From: Isoperla grammatica | Lineage: Eukaryota; Arthropoda; Insecta; Plecoptera; Perlodidae | Direction: 5' to 3' | NCBI GenBank assembly: GCA_945910005.1 | Contig: OX246741.1 | Span: 50,928,625-50,992,624, forward strand | Length of the DNA stretch: 64,000 bases | In this document: one piece after another, positions 56,849 through 64,000 of the stretch | Position numbering within the stretch: position 1 is the stretch's first letter | Layout: the number at the start of each line of letters is the position of its first letter | Position numbers and translations under genes: made by a program | Notes under the pieces: generated by a model | What the model saw: the letters and a program-made list of their open reading frames with translations, nothing else | The model's database searches: none | What the model was told of the DNA's origin: nothing

Positions 56849-57971
56849 AATTTCTGGATTTCACACACATATATATATATATATATACATCGGGTTCAAA
56901 ACGGTCCGAAACGGTCAACTATTCAGGTTACAACACGTTATTGTACCGAAACGTCTCGGAAAACTTGTATTTTCCTTTGTATGTATGTTGCTATTTCATC
57001 TCTCAATCACAACGGTCTACAATTCAGGTAAGCTTTTGGGGTACCTATATCCTTCTACCAGTAATATAACCAGCATTTTGGCCTCTCTCCAACCCAGTAT
57101 ATAGTTAAACGATTTATTTATAATTGTTTATTATAGTTAAACATCATGCGTAACAGCCTGAATTCGTTAGTTATGCGTAATTCCATTTCTTGACTTAATT
57201 CAAAATCCAACGGTAATATAGTTGCAAACACATGTTTGTAAACATGCCGGGGGCCAAAGTACACAGAGCTCACTGAATCTACACTCCAATAAACCAAACA
57301 AGTCTATGCATTTAGTATCGTAAGTACATCATACGAATATTCACCATGACGCTCATAACCGTAACACTTGAGGAAGCATTTGCAAATACATTTCATAACA
57401 AGTTAAGGTTGATGTTTACCTATCCTGCGGAGCTCCAGATTGCTGTATGTTAAAATTGCTTCCAAATGCTTCAAAATTATCAAAAAGTGATTCAAAATAT
57501 ATCATTCACTAGATAATTTAATGACGTTTCTTATAAATTTGTCTCTGTTCTAATAAATGTTTCCGTTTTTCAAAATTACTTTTTTAATTTTTGTAAAGCG
57601 TTGTTGCAACACACTCTACACAATGAAATAAGTTCATTTGAAAACATGGAAATATTTATTGGAACGTAAAGCAAGAGCAGTAAATTCTCTAGGGGATGAC
57701 GTAGTTTTTGTTTATTTTTACACACATTTTAATTTTTCAATTTTTTTTAAAAATTGTATCCAACAGAAATCGAGGATTTCGCATAGTGGATCGAGATACA
57801 GCGTTAAGAAATATTAACTTTCCCTTTTAAGAGGGTTTAAACCACAGTTTATATTACTTACAATATTAATGTAATAATCACCGTATTCAAAGTGACACTC
57901 ATACTGGGCACATACACAATAAAACTTTAAATAAAAAGAAAATCAAGAGTGGCACATGACAAATATTTCGG
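56849..57971. other. AT-rich DNA, AT microsatellite at the left
   Basis: (AT)n at about 56868-56887. CAACTATTCAGGT (56917) and CTACAATTCAGGT (57009) with AACGGTC before each form a loose direct repeat. No gene is seen. Confidence 0.5.
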
Positions 57972-58112
57972 GTGATATGCACAGAAAATTGTCAAGCTAA
58001 GTACAGGATTTGTTGCTATGGAATTGTTTTATTACATACTACTTTTAATAAGAAAAATAAACTCTATAAGAACCATAAACAAATCCCATACTTCACTCGA
58101 CTCTCAAACACA
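57972..58112. repeat. Dispersed repeat family 2, copy 3
   Basis: GTCAAGCTAAGTACAGGATT, TTGTTGCTATGGAATTGTTT and CCCATACTTCACTCGACTCT match copies at 21096 and 21867. Confidence 0.8.
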
Positions 58113-58364
58113 CTTTATACCTTTCAACGTAGGACAATTAATTATGCACGGTTATACACCAACTATTTTTCTATGCCGTGATACGATTTAAGAATCGTCA
58201 TACAATTAACCTTGTTCAGTATCACTATTAAGTTATTGCCTACAAATTAATAATATTATTTATGTTAAATACACCAAGGGAAAGATAAAAATGTCCAAGA
58301 AATAATGGAATTGAGCAAAATGGTGGAGGTGCCGGGTTGAAGCTGACAACGTTACAGTTGGAAA

Positions 58365-58592
58365 CAGTGGCGGCTCGTTGGGCGAGACACGCGGGCTGAG
58401 CCTCACCAATGAATGTGCAATGTTTCCACGATACTATACTGTACTGTACTGTATACTGTACTGTATACTGTACTGTACTGTATGGTCATGGTATTGTACT
58501 GTATTTCACTATTTCAACATACGACATCCATCTTTCTATTTAGAACTATTATTCTGTGCCTCATCAGTAAGATTTTTTCAGAGCCGCCACTG
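58365..58592. mobile_element. 228-bp hAT-type MITE
   Basis: Ends CAGTGGCGGCTCG and CGAGCCGCCACTG-like (GAGCCGCCACTG) are inverted. CAGTGGCG ends are common in hAT elements. Flanks GTTGGAAA and GTTGAAAC look like an 8-bp duplication with one base lost. The interior holds a TACTG microsatellite (58434-58508). Confidence 0.8.
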
Positions 58593-58641
58593 GTTGAAAC
58601 CCAACATTTTCAACGAAACTACGTTACATGAGAATCATAGG

Positions 58642-58677
58642 AAACTATCGACTCATACGATAGGTATATCCACTAAA

Positions 58678-58713
<36 letters not shown>

Positions 58714-58762
58714 GAAGTGTATATTATTTAGTGGATATACCTATCGTATGAGTCGATAGTTT
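58642..58762. repeat. Perfect 38-bp inverted repeat around an ATT tract
   Basis: Arm AAACTATCGACTCATACGAT onward (58642-58679) is exactly inverted at 58725-58762. The loop is (ATT)n plus ATGAAGTGTATAT, and the inverse of that loop text follows the right arm at about 58770-58815. Confidence 0.95.
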
Positions 58763-59046
58763 CTATATACACTTATATACACTTTATATACACTTCATAA
58801 TAATAATAATAAGTCCTCTCAAAATAATCGAACCAATCTCTAAATATACTTCTCAATGAAATACCGTTGGTAGCACAAGGTCAATTATTGTTGACTTGAT
58901 ATTGCGTTTTTAATTTAAGCATACAATATTGTTGTTTAACATGCCAATACAAATAATGAGACGACGATGATTCACCTCTATGATTGCAATCTTTCTATTA
59001 GAGAAGATAACGGGTGATATCTGACGATGCGTAGAGTTACCAGAAA

Positions 59047-59140
59047 CCATGCATGATGTGGGTCTCGAACCCACGTTCCTAGGTTACGAACGCTTAGAAC
59101 CTGCTCTCTAGTCGTACGAGCCACAGTGGATAGCGCAGCT
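59047..59140 (-). repeat. tRNA-derived repeat head, minus strand
   Basis: Minus strand GTGGGTTCGAGACCCAC is a perfect T arm with B box, and TGGCTCGTACGACTAGAG is A-box-like. The acceptor halves do not pair, so this is not an intact tRNA. Confidence 0.5.
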
Positions 59141-59673
59141 TGATTGAATTGTATACCTAGATTGTATATCATGTACATATTCATTTCGTTTTATAAAACC
59201 AAACACTCTTGGGAAAATGGTAAAATTACATTTTTTTGTGTTTTTTTTTTTTTTTGCTATTAAACACATTGTTGACGCACTTCAACGGTTGAGTCTGAGT
59301 AGATTTTAGATAAGTTTTGCTAGAGTACGTGTTCTTAAAGTAAAGAATAGAAAAAAGTTCGATGTATAGACTGATTTCCTAGGGGGACGAAAGACAACGC
59401 AGAAACTGAAATGGTGCTGAACTCCTGTTAGCGTGGTATGTTCAGACGGATGACAGCCAGTGAAAAGTTATCGCAGACTCTTCTAAGTACAAGTTTCGGA
59501 CGTGTTCAAATTTGTGAAACAGCTGGAGAGTCTTGAGGTCAAATAGATGTGGATTAGACACCTGATCTTCCTGGTGAAGAAATGTATTTCTAGACCAGGA
59601 GAAGTTTAAATCGTTGCTTGGATGAAACTAAAATATAGTCTATTTTAACACATTTTTCAGATTAATATCCTGA
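59141..59673. other. Intergenic DNA
   Basis: A poly-T run at about 59242-59256. No gene or repeat defined. Confidence 0.5.
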
Positions 59674-59840
59674 TATAGTTGTCCCAAGACTACCTTACAC
59701 AAGCTTTCGTCACAGGCGAGGGGCTCGTAGCCAATCAGCGATCGGTATTTGGGCGGATGTGTCTCGGGCGGTTCGCTGGTTGGCTATGAGTGCCTCGCCT
59801 GTGACGAAAGCAGGTGTAAGGTAATCTTGGGCCAACTATA
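59674..59840. mobile_element. Palindromic MITE, family 3, copy 2
   Basis: TA-flanked ends TATAGTTGTCCCAAGACTAC and GTAATCTTGGGCCAACTATA, with long inner arms (GCTTTCGTCACAGGCGAGG inverted). It matches 21666-21828. TA duplication suggests a Tc1/mariner-like or related mover. The TATAGTYG start is also seen in the 44649 foldback element. Confidence 0.88.
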
Positions 59841-60026
59841 AACCAATTCTTCGTGCATTTTTCTACAAACTATTACTAATTTTATTAATAAATATTAACT
59901 TTATAAGTGATTGTGTATAGTATAATTGTATACAAATATATTTCAGGCGAGGAAAATATATTTGTGAAATTTCAGTAGTATTACTTACCTTAATTACTAA
60001 CCTTACTATATACTATCTATATTAAG

Positions 60027-60432
60027 AGCGAAGGGTAGTCTCTACGTCAAAAACCGCAAAACATGTTCATTATTCATCTCAAGATTGCAACGAGAAATCG
60101 AAAACCTAAATCAACAGCGCACTGTGTTTTAGTAAGCTGTACAGACTGAATGAAATATTACTACTATAAGCGTAGTATTTTGATTTTAATTTGATAATTA
60201 GTAATATAATTATATATTAATAAAAAAACATACTAATGAAAAAATAAACATATAATAATAAATAAATACTAATAAATAAACCAGAAGACACAACTTAGAG
60301 CATTCAATGTGTAGGACTTACTAAGCCACAGTGCGCTGTTGATTCAGATTTTCGATTTCGAAGCCCATTCTTGTGATATAATTTTAAAATGAAACTTTTG
60401 TGCAGCTTTTGACGTAGAGGTATCCTTCCCTG
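60027..60432. mobile_element. MITE family 6, ~400 bp copy
   Basis: Ends GCGAAGGGTAGTCTCTACGT and ACGTAGAGGTATCCTTCCC are inverted. Inner arms hold CGAAATCGAAAA-like text and CAGCGCACTGTG inverted. The middle is AT-rich and unlike copy 50562. Confidence 0.82.
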
Positions 60433-60734
60433 TTAAGTGACAAGAGTGGTAGGTGGTGAGTGAAGAGTGGTTTGTGATTTGAAAATAATATATAGTTAAG
60501 AGGGCTCGCTGAGACGAGGCCAACTCCGCGTTGGAAGTTACGGCGAAGAAAACGAACATTTTAGATGCCTGGTGGGCGGAGACTAGCGAAACGGTCGCTC
60601 AAGTTCGGCTCTGATCGGCTCTACCCGTAGCTTTTACGGGCGAGATCTGTCGCGCGTCACGTGACCTCACCAGTTGATCTCACGCGGTGGCGGTGTGATG
60701 GTCGAGGAGTCTCGCTTACAACAGCGACCACTGC

Positions 60735-60840
60735 TCGGAAATACATTCGCTTCCCCGTCGGCCGTCACTCCGCGTTTTGTAACTGTATGGAACTAAAAAT
60801 ATTTACGGAGATAGCCCTCACTTTATCAAGCAATGATTAT
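60735..60840. repeat. Dispersed repeat family 7, unsplit copy
   Basis: CTGCTCGGAAATACATTCGC through CACTTTATCAAGCAATG matches 61454-61542 joined to 62363-62378. The second copy is split by the hAT-like element, so this one shows the empty-site layout. Confidence 0.8.
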
Positions 60841-61377
60841 GCCAGTCGTTCTTCTTGCATCTACATTACATTCAATTTCTCAATAATATTGTTCACAGAA
60901 TAGTTATAATAGATAGCCTCCAGCATCAAGTGCCCACTACGAGAAATAAATATACATAATACTATTCGAAGTAAGATAATCTAAGACAAATACGGGTTAC
61001 AATAATATGAATCAATCATGAGTAGGCCTACTTATGGTGAGATTGCGTTTCTTTTGCAAAAATTAAAATTAAACTCAAGAATATAGGCGTAAAATAAGGC
61101 CTTTGTGTAGCAAGATTTACATTAAATAAATACCTATACGACCAATGTAACAGTACAATCATAAGGGCAAATAAACCGAAAAGCTATTGTAAAGTTGCGT
61201 GGTTTTTCAACTTCACAGAATTTTAACAGTGTTTGTGCAAACCAATACTTATGATAAGTTCATAATACTACTGTACTTATAATATACTAAATATTATGTT
61301 TATCCAACAGACAGCAATAAATTAGATAGCGCGTCTACGCACCTTCGTTCTGATCACGTCAACACAAATGCACCAGC
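60841..61377. other. AT-rich DNA
   Basis: No gene seen. TAGGCCTA occurs at 61023. Confidence 0.5.
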
Positions 61378-61384
61378 ATAATAG

Positions 61385-61448
61385 CATTGAGTTTATTAGT
61401 GTAGTAATTAAAAAAAAAAAAAAATTGTGTACAATAATAAACTCAATG
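61385..61448. mobile_element. 64-bp palindromic insertion with 7-bp duplication
   Basis: CATTGAGTTTATTA at the left is inverted as TAATAAACTCAATG at the right, around a poly-A core. ATAATAG flanks both sides (61378-61384, 61449-61455). It is a very small MITE-like insertion. Confidence 0.7.
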
Positions 61449-61542
61449 ATAATAGCAACTGCTCGGAAACACTCGCGCTCCCCCGTTACCATGCGGTTTG
61501 TAACTTGATGTAACTTCCAAAATATTCATGACAGTCTTTCTC

Positions 61543-62354
61543 CAGTGGCGTATAGGAATAGCCCGGGCGAAGCCCGGGGGCCCGTGGTCTAGCCTCTAGA
61601 GGGGCCCGGTTTCTAGACTGGCTTGAGTTGGAAACCTATCATTGTTTATAAGCTTCAATAAAATTCGAAACTCATACCAACAACTATTAAATTAATAATT
61701 GCCGGTGCGGATCATCTCATTTCGGTCGTGTTCAATTGACATTGTAAGTGACATTGTAAATCTTGCTTCTATAAAAGTGTAGTTTCAAAATACTGCATAT
61801 TCCACTTTCCTGATGTTTGTTCTGTGAACAGCATTGATGGTAATTTCCTAACACTACCAGTTACTGTTGCAAGTTCAGAACGCTTTTTTCACAATTTTGA
61901 ATAATGCATTGCAATAGAACACTTTCGATCGAAAATAGCTCAGAAGAAAAGTATATATTACGATCGCCTAATCAATTCGTTCGATATCCGGTAAGTTAGA
62001 AATTGGAAGCTCTAAATCAATGGTGAATTCATGCCATTTAAGTTGAATTTTGTAACACTAATTTTGCTATTGACAATTTCGTCCCAGATCCCAGTTTTCA
62101 TTATTGTTGCTCTTCATGTAAAAAACAAGTCTATACAGTATAAATCTACTCGACTAGCTAGCAGACTAAACCAACAATCAGTGACAATAATTAACAACAA
62201 TGGCCAATTGTTGTATTAGCCAACGCGATGTCTAGTCGACTAGCGTCAAAATAGAATGAACATAATCCCGGACACGATACAAAATTACGTTTACGAGTAG
62301 GCTATATGTTAGGGGCCCACCAGGTTCTGTTGCCCGGGGAAAGCTACGCCACTG
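61543..62354. mobile_element. 812-bp hAT element with 8-bp duplication
   Basis: Starts CAGTGGCGTATAGG and ends CTACGCCACTG. The target duplication TCTTTCTC is exact (61535-61542, 62355-62362). It contains a broken hAT transposase C-terminus and is probably a deletion derivative of an autonomous element. Confidence 0.9.
61830..61990 (+). pseudogene. hAT transposase dimerisation-domain remnant
   Basis: GNFLTLPVTVASSERFF is the conserved opening of the hAT C-terminal dimerisation domain. A stop and frame change follow, then LSIENSSEEKYILRS in another frame, resembling the next conserved stretch. Nothing of the catalytic core remains. Confidence 0.75.
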
Positions 62355-62362
62355 TCTTTCTC

Positions 62363-64000
62363 CCTTTATCAAGCAATGCTGTTCTAAATAAATAAAATAA
62401 AATACATTCGTATTTAGAGATTCTACCCATCTCAGTAACAAGACTGATTTTCAGTGGGGGACTTTAACTAAAGTGACTAAACCAACCCTGTAGGCTCCGA
62501 ACACCATCGACGAGTGAACGATATTAACCAATCAAAGATCTATATTTCAAATATGTAAACATATGAACCTGTGATTGGACAGTGCGAACACCTGCGGACA
62601 GATGCCAGAATCAACAAGGCTGATTCAGAACAACTTTGAATTTATTGAATTCTTCGTTGCTATAGGACGTTCGTCCGTTCTAAATCACATAGAATTTATC
62701 CAAGTCATTGCGTGTCGAATATTTATAATAATAATATCACGTGTCCATTACTAGAAACAAAACTATACGAAATAAAATAAACCTAGAAGAGTCGTGCGGG
62801 TCACAACATGTAGTAATAATCATTATTTGTCATAGTGAGAAATGTGCATCTTTTGCACAAACAATTAAAATAATACCATTGTGTTACAATTGTAGTACCT
62901 ATATACTGCTACATTACGTTACTTTTGCTTGAATGTCACGGTGACAATGGCAAAGCAACCCAAATCAGCACTATAAACCAATTTAAACTTACGTGGCTTC
63001 TGAACGTTTGCGTAACAAATTCTAGTATTTACATTAAAAGGTCGATTACAATTATTAGGGCCGGTTTTTCAATCACTTTTTAATCAGTGTTTAGTGTAAC
63101 CGGGGCTATCACCAATATTGTCAATGTAAAATGTATTTACAACCTAAACATATATTCAAAATGATATTTTTTAGTTCAAACTAATTTTGTATATGATACC
63201 AATTTTAAAAAACCCACAACTTAGTTCTAATTTATTGAATTCATAAGCCCAAATGTTTGATAAATAGGAAATAAAATAGTATATGTATGTTTATTCTGGT
63301 TGGCTATTATTTAATCATTTGTAAAGCTTACAAAGATTTTAAATTATGCAACGTTTAGAGAACAATGATCTGTCTATACCAAATACAATGTAGTCTACAT
63401 ACGAATTTAAAGTCGCTGGAATATGAATTCTATCACTTTGATAAGAGTAATTAGGATGTATTTGATATTTGGTTACTAACAGTATGATAGCATTCTCAAA
63501 ATCCCTAGTTAGCCTAATCACTGACTGATAAAAACTGGCCCTTACATTACACATTTTGTCCACAGCTGGGTTGACCTTCCAACAGACTAACCCAAAGTAA
63601 ACACATTATGAGTCTGCAGACGTTAACTCCGGCCCAAGACATTTCGATTCTGTATGACTTATGATGAGTGTGCCTATGCTGAATACCAATTACAAATGCA
63701 GTAGCCATTTCATAGCAGTTTTTTCTGTGGTCCCGATAGGTAACGTGAAACAGGTATCAAAATATTGATAATGTCTATTCCCACTCATTGCAATCTAATA
63801 GACTAATAGTTAGATGTAATATGAAAACGTGTTTATAAACACATGCTAGTGATTTTTAATATGTTTATACATTACGTATTAAGGTCATAAGAAATTTAAA
63901 TTCACTAGCTTGGACCTACGGTAACGAGGCCACGCAATATTTGAATTACACAAATACAATAATATATTTGAATTGCCTCAACGCTTATGTAAGATGTCAC
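62363..64000. other. AT-rich DNA to the window end
   Basis: 62452-62520 matches 46812-46882 in inverse orientation (GGTTGGTTTAGTC / GACTAAACCAACC; GATGGTGTTCGGAGCCT). Otherwise nothing recognisable. Short frames up to 74 codons are not supported. Confidence 0.5.

Noticed and set aside
59047..59140. A functional minus-strand tRNA
   Set aside because: The T arm is good but the acceptor halves do not pair. Kept only as a tRNA-derived repeat.

Overview
This is eukaryotic, metazoan DNA, AT-rich and packed with transposable elements. The BEL/Pao retrotransposons, the tRNA-headed SINEs, the Helitron-like repeats and the many TIR elements point to an arthropod, most likely an insect with a repeat-rich genome (inference). 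No complete host protein-coding gene is visible. Every long open frame belongs to a mobile element.

Layout. 1-6132: a young BEL/Pao element on the minus strand whose 3' LTR runs off the window, with gag-protease and RT-RNaseH-integrase in one frame split by a single TAG. 6133-36140: AT-rich DNA with small palindromic elements, two SINEs, dispersed repeat pairs and a reversed Helitron-like copy. At 28117-28189 there is a textbook recursive-splice (ratcheting) site with a possible 57-nt exon. 36141-37606: two head-to-tail Helitron-like copies. 38084-42975: a second BEL/Pao element (minus strand, TSD GTCAT) that has lost its integrase core and carries two tandem LTRs at its 5' end. 44649-45202: a 554-bp near-perfect palindrome. 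47861-48720: the 3' end of a dead non-LTR retrotransposon. 49884-51656: a TTAA-flanked TIR element, a MITE and another Helitron-like copy side by side. 52305-56578: an LTR retrotransposon inserted in an (AT)n tract. 56769 to the end: a tRNA-like sequence, hAT elements, palindromes and further repeats.

The most notable object is the element at 52305-56578. It has two LTRs, a tRNA-Lys-type primer site, a gag and an aspartic protease of Ty3/gypsy type. Where the RT should begin, its frame runs instead into sequence that reads like the coiled-coil tail (PKK region) of the SLK/STK10/Slik family of Ste20-like kinases. Three kinase-tail blocks can be seen, all in sense orientation but in the reverse of their order in the host protein. 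This looks like capture of host mRNA fragments by a retroelement through repeated template switching.

Second, the recursive-splice-like site at 28133 and a weaker one at 51999, both on the plus strand, suggest that much of this window may lie inside one very long host intron. Third, the hAT-like element at 61543-62354 has an 8-bp target duplication and splits a dispersed repeat whose unsplit relative lies about 0.7 kb upstream.
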